64,000 nt of DNA from the NCBI GenBank assembly GCA_016787085.1, contig JAEUVJ010000013.1:110401-174400 (forward strand). The letters run 5' to 3'. This DNA is from Chitinophagaceae bacterium. Its GTDB lineage: Bacteria; Bacteroidota; Bacteroidia; Chitinophagales; Chitinophagaceae. A model generated the notes under the pieces. That model made no database searches. It was not told where the DNA came from and saw nothing but the letters and a program-made list of their open reading frames with translations. The translations under genes and the position numbers were made by a program. Below, piece by piece: positions 29,901 to 38,853 of this stretch (positions are counted from its first letter, which is position 1; every line of letters starts with the position of its first letter).

Positions 29901-30060
29901 TATCGGCTTTGATATAGAAAAGATCTCAAAAAAAACGCTTGGCTTACTGGGAATGAAGGAAAGAGCGCTGATGCTGGGCGGAGAATATAGTATTAACGGG
30001 AGCACGGGGAAAGGAACAACCATCACAGTGACAGTTCCTGTGGCAAAAACTGAATCTTAA
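26974..30060 (+). CDS. Membrane PAS-sensor histidine kinase (HisKA_3 type)
   Basis: The protein has 1028 residues. The N-terminal third holds about 8 hydrophobic helices (roughly residues 10-290). At least four PAS domains follow, the first around ALRNSEQEIAAIFRAAPDAV and others near TDLLERVTDAFIALDKN, AKQLADKLIDSLPGVFYF and LLKESEQKYKLLFFSNPL. The C-terminus has a HisKA_3 dimerisation region with the phospho-acceptor His in RTRIAREIHDELGQQL, an N-box QESLTNVARHANA and G-boxes DNGIGFDIEK and GLLGMKERA. It would phosphorylate a LuxR-type regulator, and one (at 30076) starts 15 bp downstream. Confidence 0.92.
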   Translation: MELPANRILVVRLLRWSRYLVAGVILIAFLALAGWQFDVRILLHPLPGLVAMNPVTAISFIILSLSFLLLHINAGGHSKNTRSAAVILSSLVLLIALIKLMAIAGGPDWGIDTLFYKTKLQEDLTGTVPNSMAPNTAFCFLLISISLLLFNKEATVKRVPAQYMAVIVALFGWFSVLGYIYEVKTFYGVLKYIPMAFHSAICFLLLSFAILFAQPGKGIMKEFTSSLSGSFSARLLVPAAIIFPTLLGLLRLYGHKAGIYSSEFGTALYALAFIAVFLFLAWYIAYTLNKRDAQKKETEDALRNSEQEIAAIFRAAPDAVIVIDSKSRIVKWNKEAEALFGWTGNEVIGRSLTDTIVPPEYREAHKRGVQHFLHSGESRIIGQTVEVVAMKKNGEIFDIALRLAHIHLKDCDLFVGFVRDITEHKKTAQKLKNFNEELQLQVKEKTKEVTDLLERVTDAFIALDKNFCYTYLNKKAGELIHREPATMIGKYVWAEFPDAVGSATYHAFNRAMAEQQYIINTDHYAPLELWHENHIYPSLNGLSVFIRDISKRKKAEKEVTEAKQLADKLIDSLPGVFYFYDETGKFIRWNKQFEEVTGYSAEEIAGMHPAGFFDDTEKEYITGKIRTVFEKGVSDAQANLMTKTGDNISYYFKAVLIHYEGRPCLLGNGIDITEQKKAETLLKESEQKYKLLFFSNPLPMWMLSLPDYQPIEVNDAALQQYGYTREEFLRLSVFQLRPEEDIERFKAAIDTSFRGIHRPGTWRHKRKDGSLLYVDITTHDMYYNNAPVRLVLANDITESYLSAEKLKESYEAIRKLTDHLQQVREEERTRIAREIHDELGQQLTVLKMDIAWINKKTDPADSQMKERTTELLSMVDTTVKTVRRIAAELRPSLLDDLGLIPAMEWYIEEFGKRSGIKTAFNLQGTETGLADEARIGLYRILQESLTNVARHANATGVNIEFVQTDKKVILTIADNGIGFDIEKISKKTLGLLGMKERALMLGGEYSINGSTGKGTTITVTVPVAKTES

Positions 30061-30075
30061 ACGAACGAAGCCAGA

Positions 30076-30705
30076 ATGCTAAAGATCCTGATCGCAGACG
30101 ACCATGCCATCGTAAGAAAAGGGCTGAAACAGATCTTACTGGAAGAGTATCCCTCTGCCGCTATCAGTGAAGTGTCGGACGCAGAAAGCCTGCTGGCCGA
30201 TATTACCCGCGATGAATGGAGTGTTGTGATATGCGATATGAATATGCCGGGCAGAAGTGGTCTTGATGCGTTAACACAGATCAAACAAATAGCTCCCCGC
30301 CTGCCCGTACTGATCATGAGTATGTACCCGGAGGATCAGTATGCTCTCCGGGTATTAAAAGCAGGTGCTTCCGGTTATCTCGGAAAAGACAATATACACG
30401 ATGATATTATCAAAGCGGTGCAGACCGTGCTCTTAGGAAAAAAATTCATCACCCCTACCATCGCTGAGAAATTAGCCAATGCCCTGGGAGAGGATATATC
30501 CCGTCAGCCCCATGAATCTCTCTCAGACAGGGAATTCGATGTGTTCAAACTACTGGCTTCCGGCAAAGCCATTTCAGATATTGCCGCACAGCTATCGCTC
30601 AGCGCCACTACGGTAAGTACCTACCGTTCCCGGATCATGGAAAAAATGCACATGCGGTCCAATGCAGAATTGACCCGTTATGCTATTGAAAAAAGCCTGA
30701 TTTGA
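30076..30705 (+). CDS. NarL/FixJ-type response regulator
   Basis: The protein has 209 residues. A receiver domain (residues 1-120, with LIADDHAIVRKG at the start, the phosphorylation Asp in VVICDMNMPGRSG and the Lys in YLGKDN) is joined to a LuxR-type helix-turn-helix (LSDREFDVFKLLASGKAISDIAAQLSLSATTVSTYRSRI). It is 15 bp after the kinase gene and is its probable partner. Confidence 0.95.
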   Translation: MLKILIADDHAIVRKGLKQILLEEYPSAAISEVSDAESLLADITRDEWSVVICDMNMPGRSGLDALTQIKQIAPRLPVLIMSMYPEDQYALRVLKAGASGYLGKDNIHDDIIKAVQTVLLGKKFITPTIAEKLANALGEDISRQPHESLSDREFDVFKLLASGKAISDIAAQLSLSATTVSTYRSRIMEKMHMRSNAELTRYAIEKSLI

Positions 30706-30830
30706 TATTTGTTGTAGAAAAAACTCTACACACATTAAAACACCTTCGCTACATTCATTCATTTCTTCCCTGTGTAGTTTAGAGGGAGTATTTGCTGGAT
30801 GATAGAATCCCGTAAAATGCCAAACCCTAT

Positions 30831-31205
30831 ATGATCAGAATATTGATTGCCGACGATCATCCGCTCGTGAGGCAAAGACTGGTGCAAATATTAGCAGAAG
30901 GATTTTCAGGGGCTTATTTCGAAGAAGCAGTTGATACGCCGTCATTGTTGAACAGGGCGCAGGAAAAGGACTGGGATATCATCATCTCTGACCTGGCAAT
31001 GCCGGGAGGCGGTGGCCTGGCAGCTCTTGAAAAGATCAAAGAAAGCAAACCTCATATTCCTGTCCTGATCATCAGCATTTACCCGGAAGAACAGTATGCA
31101 CAGCGGGTGATACAATCAGGGGCGGCGGCCTTTCTCAATAAGGATAAAGCAGATGACCTCCTCGTCGTTGCAGTGAAGAGCATAGTATCTACTGCTCGAA
31201 AATAA
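30831..31205 (+). CDS. Single-domain response regulator receiver (no output domain)
   Basis: The protein has 124 residues and is a receiver-only relative of the upstream NarL-type regulator: ILIADDHPLVRQRLVQIL at the start, the Asp in IIISDLAMPGGGG, and AAFLNKDKADD with the Lys. It stops where the DNA-binding domain would begin. Without an output domain it may act as a phosphate sink or adaptor for the neighbouring kinases. It is separated by 125 bp from the upstream regulator and by 245 bp from the second kinase. Confidence 0.88.
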   Translation: MIRILIADDHPLVRQRLVQILAEGFSGAYFEEAVDTPSLLNRAQEKDWDIIISDLAMPGGGGLAALEKIKESKPHIPVLIISIYPEEQYAQRVIQSGAAAFLNKDKADDLLVVAVKSIVSTARK

Positions 31206-31450
31206 TCCTGTCACTAAGTGATCTTATGTAGTTGATCAGCTACACGAACCATATCCTTTACCGGACATGTTAATGGCTTATCAAACTATTTTTTTCAGCC
31301 ATTAAAATTATTCTTTTTGTGTCCTTATAAACGAGGAACGATAACTAAGAATGGGGGTTAACGATATTGGCTGTTCCACCGGACTGTATGTGTCGTTGCT
31401 CATGAAGCTATGAATTGTACGAGGCATCGCCTATTGAAAATTTCCGGATT

Positions 31451-33646
31451 ATGAAGATGATGAGCCTGACAACGCTGAAGAAGATCATCCTGGATACAGG
31501 AAAACAAAACGATCTGTACCTGTCGCTGATAAATGAAAGCGGTACGATCATTTCTGCCAATACACCCATGCGCCGCGATTTCTTGAATGCCGCTCCCGCA
31601 CAAGCAAACACCAGTTTTTTCGACCTGATCCACCCTTCTCACAAGAACGATTTTATTAAAACAATACAACAGGCAGGTTGCTCACAGGACCCGGCTACTG
31701 CCGAATTATATATCAAAAACGGTTACTACCATCCTACAATGTGGCAGATAAGCCGCCTGCAGCAAAGGACCGGCGACAGCCACTTACTTTTTTGCGTCGG
31801 TTATAAGGTACTTGATGCGGGCCAGTTTGAAAAATTTAATAGCCTGGTAAAAACACACCACCCGCTTATTATTGAAGGGGTGACCGGCATCTTATTCCAT
31901 GATAGCTCCGGCAGTATCCTGGCAGCAAATAAACAGATATCCTCGATCCTGGAAACAAGCCTGGAAAGATTATACCAGCTGGGTGACATTCGTATTCCCT
32001 GGAAAACATACTGGAAGATCAACAACGAGGAAGGAGTAGCGCTGGCATTTGAGGATTCCCCTTTTATGAAGGCCATCAAAACAGGTATAGCCCAGACCGC
32101 CACCCTGATGATAGAATTGAAAAGCGGTGAAACAAGGTGGCTGTTCTTTCACTCCCAGCCGGTACATGACAATAACCCCGGTGGATGTGCGGCCATATCC
32201 CATATCATTGACGTGACCAATGAAAAAAAGCTGGCGGCCAGGGTACAGGAGAAAAAAGCGCTGATAGATGCATTTGTCAGGCAAACACCCAACCTGGTAT
32301 GGGTACTTGATGAGGACAGCAGGCTGCACATGGCCAGCGACGCCTTCTTCAGTTATTTCGGTATAGATAAAGAGGCAAGCTTGTACAAAGAGATGAGTAA
32401 ACTGGTTCCTGAATCAGTTTACAGAAACTTCTATGATAAACATATACATGTATTGGAAACAGGCCGGCCGATGAAATTCATAGAGAAGGTACGATTTGCA
32501 GATGGCGCCAAATACATTTCACATATAAACATTTTCCCGGTTGAAGGAACAGAGGGAAGGAAACTGGTGGGTGGCTATGCGGTAAACCTTCCCGACACCA
32601 GCCGCATAGAAAGCGAACTGCGTGAAGCCAATGAAAGATTGCTCACCATCAGCCAGGCTACTACCAATGCGATCTGGGAATGGGATATGCAAACCGGCAC
32701 CATATTCCGTAACGAAGCGCTGATGGAAATGATCGGCTACCAGCCCGATCACTCCAAAGGACTTTCCTGGTGGCTGCGCCGGATACACCCGGAAGACCGT
32801 AACCGGGTAGGTGATAAAGTAAAAGAAGCTACAGACAATAATCTGCAGTCATGGCAGGATGAGTACCGTTTCAAATGCGCTGACGGGCATTATAAACATA
32901 TCCGGGATAAAGGCTTTGTAATATATGAGAATGGATTACCGGTGAAAATGATCGGCTCACTGCTGGATATTTCGGACCGGAAAGAATTAGAAAACAAACT
33001 AGCCGATGAAAAACTGGAGCGCCAGAGAGAGTTGTCGGAAACTGTGATACGTGTACAAGAAAAGGAAAGGACCCGCATCGGTCATGAGCTGCATGATAAC
33101 GTGAACCAGATACTCTCCAGTACCCTGCTGTTTGTGGATATGCTCCAGGCATCAGGCAAAGAGCAAAAGCAATTAAAAGGAAAAAGCCTGGAGTATCTCC
33201 GGACCGCTATTGACGAGATACGCAAGCTGTCAAGAGAACTGGTAGTGCCTCATTTTAAAGAACAGGGCCTGGTGGATAGCATCAGGACAATGGTGGACGA
33301 CATCCATATGACCGACGCAATCAGGATCCAATTCACGCATGATATCGAAAGCGATCTTCTATCACCCGGGAAAAAGATCACCCTATTCCGCATCATACAG
33401 GAACAGTTAAAAAATATCCTCAAACATAGTAAAGCAAAAAATGCCGCTATTTTGCTGCAAACAAAAGCAAACATTGTAGAACTCGTGATCAGTGACAATG
33501 GAGTGGGTTTTGATTCCCGGCAAACACACCAGGGTATTGGCTTATCCAATATCTATGAAAGGGCCAGCTTTTATAATGGTACAGTAAATGTACAAGCTGC
33601 GCCGGGCAAAGGTTGTGTGGTCACGGTTATTCTTTCTGTATCATAA
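31451..33646 (+). CDS. PAS-domain histidine kinase (HisKA_3 type), cytoplasmic
   Basis: The protein has 731 residues from the ATG at 31451. It has no obvious membrane helix, so it may sense an internal signal. PAS-like segments include GVTGILFHDSSGSILAANK, DAFVRQTPNLVWVLDEDSR and a fold near TISQATTNAIWEWDMQTG. The transmitter has HisKA_3 His in TRIGHELHDNVNQIL and ATPase boxes DNGVGFDSRQ and GIGLSNIYERA. It lies after the receiver-only regulator, which it may phosphorylate. Its stop is directly adjacent to the convergent DUF1415 gene. Confidence 0.88.
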   Translation: MKMMSLTTLKKIILDTGKQNDLYLSLINESGTIISANTPMRRDFLNAAPAQANTSFFDLIHPSHKNDFIKTIQQAGCSQDPATAELYIKNGYYHPTMWQISRLQQRTGDSHLLFCVGYKVLDAGQFEKFNSLVKTHHPLIIEGVTGILFHDSSGSILAANKQISSILETSLERLYQLGDIRIPWKTYWKINNEEGVALAFEDSPFMKAIKTGIAQTATLMIELKSGETRWLFFHSQPVHDNNPGGCAAISHIIDVTNEKKLAARVQEKKALIDAFVRQTPNLVWVLDEDSRLHMASDAFFSYFGIDKEASLYKEMSKLVPESVYRNFYDKHIHVLETGRPMKFIEKVRFADGAKYISHINIFPVEGTEGRKLVGGYAVNLPDTSRIESELREANERLLTISQATTNAIWEWDMQTGTIFRNEALMEMIGYQPDHSKGLSWWLRRIHPEDRNRVGDKVKEATDNNLQSWQDEYRFKCADGHYKHIRDKGFVIYENGLPVKMIGSLLDISDRKELENKLADEKLERQRELSETVIRVQEKERTRIGHELHDNVNQILSSTLLFVDMLQASGKEQKQLKGKSLEYLRTAIDEIRKLSRELVVPHFKEQGLVDSIRTMVDDIHMTDAIRIQFTHDIESDLLSPGKKITLFRIIQEQLKNILKHSKAKNAAILLQTKANIVELVISDNGVGFDSRQTHQGIGLSNIYERASFYNGTVNVQAAPGKGCVVTVILSVS

Positions 33647-34192
33647 TCATTTCATACAGGCGTCCAGCAGCATTTGCATATACACCGGGCCCTTTTCCCG
33701 GGCAAAAGCAATGTTGCGTTCGGGTATCTCTTCCGGGTCATTATATTTTTCCAGCGCCTTTTCAATACTTTCTTCCCGAAGCAGGTGAAGCATGGGATAA
33801 GGCGACCGGTTGGTATAGTTAGCCGCATCATTGGCCGGCGTTCCGTCAAAACGATATAAAGGATGAAAGCTGGCTACCTGGTAAATACCTTCATACTTGT
33901 TTTTCTCTAAGAGCTTCTCAGCAGCAGCCACCATATCAAGATATGTTTCAAACAATGGAACAGCATTGGGCATGATCAGGAGCGAGGTTTCAATACCGGC
34001 ATTATCATCCAGCCGTCTGCATTCTTGTAAAAAAGAATGCAGGCATGCCCCGGGATCACTGCTTAATTCTACGGCGTAGTACACCCTGTTCTGCTTCACT
34101 TCCCTGGCGGCGAAGGGACAAAAGTTGCAGGCGATCACTACATCGGTGATCCATTTTTTGGTTTGCTCAATGATCAATTCTGTGCTGTTCAT
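33647..34192 (-). CDS. DUF1415 domain protein
   Basis: The protein has 181 residues and matches DUF1415: IEQTKKWITDVVIACNFCPFA at the N-terminus with an N-x-CPFA stretch, LLIMPNAVPLFETYLDMVAAAE, QVASFHPLYRFDG and PYPMLHLLREESIEKAL. The family occurs widely without known function. It overlaps the upstream aldo/keto reductase gene (34167-35069) by 26 bp, so they are probably co-transcribed, in the order reductase then this gene. Confidence 0.87.
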   Translation of the reverse strand: MNSTELIIEQTKKWITDVVIACNFCPFAAREVKQNRVYYAVELSSDPGACLHSFLQECRRLDDNAGIETSLLIMPNAVPLFETYLDMVAAAEKLLEKNKYEGIYQVASFHPLYRFDGTPANDAANYTNRSPYPMLHLLREESIEKALEKYNDPEEIPERNIAFAREKGPVYMQMLLDACMK

Positions 34193-35069
34193 ATTTATTA
34201 GGTAGCAATACAGCCTGTAATGTCTGGTACACTTTATCTGGCAAAAGATGGGCTGCTTTACAGACTTCTTCCAGTTGTTCTTTGTTCCTGATGCCGGTAA
34301 CAGCCGATGCTATGGCCGGGTGATGCAATACATATTGAATGGCTGTTTGTGCCGGCGTCCATTCATCTGCAGAAGCTTCATGAATGGCTTTTTGAAGAAC
34401 AGCTATTTCATCTTTGCCATAACCCGTGTAATCCTTTGCCGGTTTATTCACCAGCAACCCCTGCGCCAGCGTACCCCTTGCCAGTACTGAAATATTGTTT
34501 TGTTGTAAAAGATCAAGGATATTTTCTTCGGGTCTTCTGTCTGCAAGACTGTACTGCATCATCACGCTGGCAATGGAAGACCGTTTCACATATTCAAAAA
34601 TCACATTCGGCCGGATGGAAGAAATGCCATAATACCTGATCTTTCCCTGCTGCTTCAGTTGCTCAAACGCTTCTATGGTTTCATCTATGGGATCTTCGAT
34701 GGTACCGCCATGCAATTGATAGAGATCTATATGATCTGTTCCCAGGCGACGCAGGCTATTTTCTGCTGCGTTCAGAATATACTCTTTGCGGGGATTCCAG
34801 TCCCACCCGCTGCCATCACTGCGCCATTGATTGCCTGCCTTGGTAGCCATTACCACTTTATTTCTTATTCCTTTCAGCGCTTTGCCAACAACTATTTCAT
34901 TCATTCCTTTATCATACAGGTCGGCCGTATCAAAATAATTGATGCCGAGATCTATGGCCTGGTGGATCAGCGCCGTACACTCCTTTTCATTGCTAACAGG
35001 TAATGACATACAGCCAAATCCAATAGCGGAGATTTGTATATCGGTAGTGCCTAAGCGGCGGGATTGCAT
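34167..35069 (-). CDS. Aldo/keto reductase
   Basis: The protein has 300 residues. The family pattern is visible: IGFGCMSLPVS, the catalytic-type LGINYFDTADLYDKGMNE (Asp and Tyr), the Lys in VVMATKAGNQW, DLYQLHGGTIEDP with the His and the late ALQKAIHEASADEWTPAQ. It would reduce aldehydes or ketones with NADPH; the substrate is not inferable. It overlaps the DUF1415 gene by 26 bp. Confidence 0.93.
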   Translation of the reverse strand: MQSRRLGTTDIQISAIGFGCMSLPVSNEKECTALIHQAIDLGINYFDTADLYDKGMNEIVVGKALKGIRNKVVMATKAGNQWRSDGSGWDWNPRKEYILNAAENSLRRLGTDHIDLYQLHGGTIEDPIDETIEAFEQLKQQGKIRYYGISSIRPNVIFEYVKRSSIASVMMQYSLADRRPEENILDLLQQNNISVLARGTLAQGLLVNKPAKDYTGYGKDEIAVLQKAIHEASADEWTPAQTAIQYVLHHPAIASAVTGIRNKEQLEEVCKAAHLLPDKVYQTLQAVLLPNKYEQHRIDH

Positions 35070-35122
35070 GTTGTAAAGATAACTACCGGGTTTGTGACGG
35101 GGGATAGCGCTGCAAAAAAGAA

Positions 35123-35150
35123 ACCCTGCTCATTGGAAAATGAACAGGGT
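35123..35150 (-). terminator. Minus-strand terminator in a gap without a recognised gene
   Basis: A stem of ACCCTG/CAGGGT plus an inner TCATT/AATGA, with a T-rich tract on the minus strand (complement of 35114-35122). No recognised minus-strand gene lies above it; a minus frame running to a stop at 35186 encodes about 30-40 residues but lacks a clear ATG. Confidence 0.5.
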
Positions 35151-35557
35151 CTGATTAAGTAATGGACGGTTACTTATTAATGTCATCAGGCGGGTTTTTC
35201 ATGCTCCGCTGCAACCGGCGACTGTCCGGTGTTTTCAAAGGGTCTTTCAATGGGTATTGGATAGCCTGAATGTTTTTTAGTTGTTAGCCTGAATGACGAT
35301 ACAAAGTAAATAACCGGAGGGGGCCTGTGAAATAGAATACTGCATGATTCATGAGTAATTAGTAAAGCAGGGTGACTGTAGTAAAATAACTACAAGAATG
35401 GGCTGGCGTCTTTGGTCCCTTTTCTTCTGGTGCCTTACTGCACAGCTTTGTATTAGGAGGACTCAGGGATTTTTGTATCACTAAGAGATGATGGGCGGTA
35501 TATCCTTACTTTTGATTATGCCATATCTAAAAAATCTTGAAAATATATCTCGCCGCG

Positions 35558-35590
35558 ACGCAACGGCGTAGCGTCTTTACGCCGTTGTGT
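35558..35590. repeat. Strong hairpin, REP-like
   Basis: A 12-bp stem (acgcaacggcgt / acgccgttgtgt, one G-T pair) with a 9-base loop, flanked by near-identical gaaaatata sequences on each side. It lies 44 bp before the glycosidase start and resembles the extragenic palindromes seen in some genomes; a regulatory role is not shown. Confidence 0.4.
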
Positions 35591-35633
35591 GAAAATATAC
35601 TTTTGAGATAAGTTACGATCAAAAAGAAAAGCG

Positions 35634-36779
35634 ATGATAAATAAGAAATATTCTCTTCCTGCACTGCTCCTGGGTTGCCTGTTCTTATTACCCGGAACCC
35701 GACTCACTGTTTCCGCTCAAGTCAGGTGGACGCAACAAAAAGCAAACACCTGGTATCAGCAACAACCCTGGCTCACCGGCTGTAATTACTTACCCGTCAC
35801 GGCTATCAACCAACTGGAAATGTGGCAGGCAGAAACTTTTGATACGGCTACCATTGATAAAGAACTGGCCTTGGCTGAAAGCATCGGCTTTAATACACTT
35901 CGTGTTTTCCTGCATGATAAACTCTGGCAGAAGGGTGCTGCCGGTTTTATAAAACGAATTGACACATTCCTGCGCATTTGTGCCATGCATGGTATCAAAC
36001 CTATGCTTGTTTTCTTTGACAGCTGCTGGGATCCTTTTCCGGAAGCCGGTAAGCAACGGGAACCACAACCGGGGTTGCATAATTCCGGGTGGGTACAAAG
36101 TCCCGGCGCTTTGCTATTGACCGATTCAACAAAGTACGAACCATTAAAACAATATGTGAAGGAGATCGTTCGGGCATTTAAGAACGATGAACGCATCCTG
36201 TGCTGGGATGTATGGAATGAACCAGATAATACCAATGATAACAGCTACCGTGATAAAGAGCCGGCGAATAAAGTAGCTATGGTGAACCGCCTCCTGCCGC
36301 AGGTGTTTGACTGGGCCCGGAGCGAAAAACCTGTTCAGCCACTGACATCCGGTGTATGGACCTGGTGGAAGAACGGATGGGATAAAGACAGCAGTAAGAA
36401 TCTCACGACTACGGAAAAGATCCAGTTGCAGCAGTCCGACATCATCACTTTTCATTGTTATAATGACTCCGCCATATTCCATAAGCAAATGAAAGCTTTG
36501 CTGGCATACGGCAGGCCGGTCATTTGTACAGAATATATGGCAAGAGGAGAAAAGAACACGGTCATCACTGTCATGCCCATAGCCAAACAGTACAAGACCG
36601 GGATGATCAACTGGGGGTTTGCTGATGGAAAAGAGCAGACAAAATATCCCTGGGATAGCTGGCAAAAACGATATACAGCCGGCCCCACGCTATGGCATCA
36701 TATACTTTTTAACGCCGATTATACTCCCTATAAACAGGAAGAGATTGATTTTATCAGGAAGATGACGGGGAAAAAATAA
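35634..36779 (+). CDS. Secreted TIM-barrel glycoside hydrolase (GH5-like)
   Basis: The protein has 381 residues with a signal peptide (about 1-24). The barrel shows IGFNTLRVFLHDKLW, an acid/base-type WDVWNEPDNTND (Glu after Asn) and a nucleophile-type VICTEYMARG (Glu) near the C-terminus, the arrangement of clan A glycosidases such as GH5. Substrate type is not inferable. The start codon at 35634 is the only one that yields the signal peptide. Confidence 0.8.
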   Translation: MINKKYSLPALLLGCLFLLPGTRLTVSAQVRWTQQKANTWYQQQPWLTGCNYLPVTAINQLEMWQAETFDTATIDKELALAESIGFNTLRVFLHDKLWQKGAAGFIKRIDTFLRICAMHGIKPMLVFFDSCWDPFPEAGKQREPQPGLHNSGWVQSPGALLLTDSTKYEPLKQYVKEIVRAFKNDERILCWDVWNEPDNTNDNSYRDKEPANKVAMVNRLLPQVFDWARSEKPVQPLTSGVWTWWKNGWDKDSSKNLTTTEKIQLQQSDIITFHCYNDSAIFHKQMKALLAYGRPVICTEYMARGEKNTVITVMPIAKQYKTGMINWGFADGKEQTKYPWDSWQKRYTAGPTLWHHILFNADYTPYKQEEIDFIRKMTGKK

Positions 36780-36821
36780 ACAAATACTCCCTGCCTTATG
36801 GCCGGAAACCTGCCGGGTCTT

Positions 36822-37802
36822 TCAAGCCTGGTCAATAATTTTTAAGCTGTCAACATCTTGCCAGACCATTACCACTTTTCCTTTTGTGCGCATGGCTTCG
36901 ATATATCCTATGGCTTCCGGAATCTCCTTATAGGAATAAACTTTCTCTATGTGAATCCTGATCTTCTTATCCCGGATCAGTAATGCCAATGTTTCCAGGT
37001 CCTTTGTGTTGGCTTGCGCGGTAAACTGAACTAACGGAAACCGGCTGACTGCTTTCTTTAATGATACAGAAACCATATGCCCCATGGTGGTGAAACCAAC
37101 CATAACGCCCCGACGGCCCATGCGCCTGAAGTCTTTGTGAGAAAGATTGCCGTTCGTATCAATGACGAGGTCATACTTCTCCTTGTGCTGATGAATATTT
37201 TCTTTATCGTATGCAACAACCTGTTCAGCTCCTAATGATTTTACAAACTCAACATTTTTTCCGGAGCAAACCGCGGTCACTTTAGCGCCATAAGCTTTTG
37301 CGATCTGTACTGCAAAGTGACCAACGCCACCTGAGGAGCCATTGATCAGAACAGTTTCTCCTGCTTTCAGTTGTCCATGAGTAATAAGTGCCTGCAAAGC
37401 TGTTAACCCGGCAATCGGTACACCTGCCATTTCAGGAAAATCAGTTCCGGGTGGCATGGTGGCACATACATCTGCCGGAACACAAGCGTATTCTGCAAAG
37501 GCGCCACCCTTTAATGTTTCGCCAAACACCCTATCCCCGATCTTAAAATGAGTGACATTCTTTCCTGTTGCTTCTACAGTACCTGCAAAGTCGGCTCCGG
37601 GAATTTTGTCTTTTGGTTTAAATAATCCGAAGGAGAAACGTGCAAAAAAAGGTTTGCCCCGCAGAATATGCCAGTCAGCGGGATTAGCTGAATTGGCCAT
37701 GATCTTTACCAGGATATGATCATCTTTTACTACCGGCTTTTCTACTTCTTCCAGTTGAAGCACTTCCGGGCCTCCGTATTTAGTTTTGGCAAATGCTTTC
37801 AT
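36822..37802 (-). CDS. NAD(P)-dependent medium-chain dehydrogenase/quinone oxidoreductase
   Basis: The protein has 326 residues in the MDR fold: the GroES-like start MKAFAKTKYGGPEVLQLEEVEKP, the DFAGTVEATGKNVTHFKIGDRVFG segment, and the NAD(P)-binding GSSGGVGHFAVQIAKAYG. The cysteine/histidine set for a catalytic zinc is not evident, so a quinone reductase-like role is likely. The gene stops 34 bp from the start of a pair of unrelated genes and has a separate upstream neighbour on the same strand. Confidence 0.92.
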   Translation of the reverse strand: MKAFAKTKYGGPEVLQLEEVEKPVVKDDHILVKIMANSANPADWHILRGKPFFARFSFGLFKPKDKIPGADFAGTVEATGKNVTHFKIGDRVFGETLKGGAFAEYACVPADVCATMPPGTDFPEMAGVPIAGLTALQALITHGQLKAGETVLINGSSGGVGHFAVQIAKAYGAKVTAVCSGKNVEFVKSLGAEQVVAYDKENIHQHKEKYDLVIDTNGNLSHKDFRRMGRRGVMVGFTTMGHMVSVSLKKAVSRFPLVQFTAQANTKDLETLALLIRDKKIRIHIEKVYSYKEIPEAIGYIEAMRTKGKVVMVWQDVDSLKIIDQA

Positions 37803-37808
37803 ATTACT

Positions 37809-38819
37809 TTATTGAAGTATTAAAACTTCCTTCATTACAGTTTTCACAAAGCTTTCGAATTCGTTTTGTTCTTTTGCATCCGGAGGTAAACCGATCAGGC
37901 AATGAATTTGCCCGGCAAAACACTTGTCCCAAACCTTCACCCCCGCTTTTCTTAGTTTAGAACCGTACATGAAACCATCATCTCTTAGCGGGTCAAATTC
38001 TGCATTGATGATAACGGCAGGTGGCAGGTCGCTAAGATCTTCCGTAAGAATGGGAGATACTTCGGGATTACTGTATTGACCGGGAGCATAGGTCTCCACG
38101 GCGAAATAACATAATGCTTTTGTTTGAAAATATCCTTTGGCATTTTCCTGATATGAAATGGAAGCCTCCATATTCTGAGGCCGCAGATCAGCAGGAAGTC
38201 CATTCAATATCTGCAGCTTTATCTTATGGCTGATGTTATCCCTCTTCGCTTTCTGTGCAATGACAGCTACCAGGTTAGCGCCTGCACTGTTCCCCATCAA
38301 TACGATACGACCTGTATCACCGCCAAACTGACCCGCATGATCCGCAATCCATTTAAAGGAATTATAACTATCATTTACAGCGGCAGGAAATTTATGCTCG
38401 GGAGCGACCCTGTAGTCAACCGCAAAAACAATGGCCTCATAGGTCTTTGCATCCTGCCACAATGAATATTCCAGCCCGGGCACAAGAGGTGATATAAAGC
38501 CTCCTCCGTGATAATGAATGATGACAGGAAGATTTTCCCTGTGCAGCGGGTTGAAAACCAAAACAGGAATGCTGTCCTTTGTAACCTTTATTCTTTTGAC
38601 ATCTTCTTTTGGATAGGGTGTTAATGGTACTTTCGGGTATTTAATTTCCTCAATGGGTAAGCTTCGGAGTTCTTCCAACGCAAGGTCCTTATATCCGATC
38701 ATTTTTAAAAAGCCGGCAATCTGAGGATTCAATTGCCGGTTACCACATTCCTGGGCAGAGCTATACAATACCCCTAAGACAGCAGCTATGCCAGGTATCA
38801 CAGAAAGAAATCGTTTCAT
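37809..38819 (-). CDS. Alpha/beta hydrolase (HSL/arylesterase family), exported
   Basis: The protein has 336 residues with an N-terminal hydrophobic leader. The hormone-sensitive-lipase pattern is present: IIHYHGGGFISP (the oxyanion HGGG), VLMGNSAGANL (nucleophile serine), and a late ADFDPLRDDGFMYGSKL-like segment (here NAEFDPLRDDGF) with QIHCLIGLPP as the His region. It hydrolyses small esters. It is 6 bp from the MDR gene on the same strand, so the two may form an operon. Confidence 0.9.
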   Translation of the reverse strand: MKRFLSVIPGIAAVLGVLYSSAQECGNRQLNPQIAGFLKMIGYKDLALEELRSLPIEEIKYPKVPLTPYPKEDVKRIKVTKDSIPVLVFNPLHRENLPVIIHYHGGGFISPLVPGLEYSLWQDAKTYEAIVFAVDYRVAPEHKFPAAVNDSYNSFKWIADHAGQFGGDTGRIVLMGNSAGANLVAVIAQKAKRDNISHKIKLQILNGLPADLRPQNMEASISYQENAKGYFQTKALCYFAVETYAPGQYSNPEVSPILTEDLSDLPPAVIINAEFDPLRDDGFMYGSKLRKAGVKVWDKCFAGQIHCLIGLPPDAKEQNEFESFVKTVMKEVLILQ

Positions 38820-38853
38820 GGTAACACGTTTGAGCTTACGTAAATAATTAATT

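Larger units (their letters stand above)
35070..35633. other. 564-bp gap between the aldo/keto reductase and the glycosidase gene
   Basis: Apart from the hairpins listed here and one short minus-strand frame with no start codon, nothing is recognisable. The glycosidase at 35634 would need a promoter here, but I cannot name one. Confidence 0.3.
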
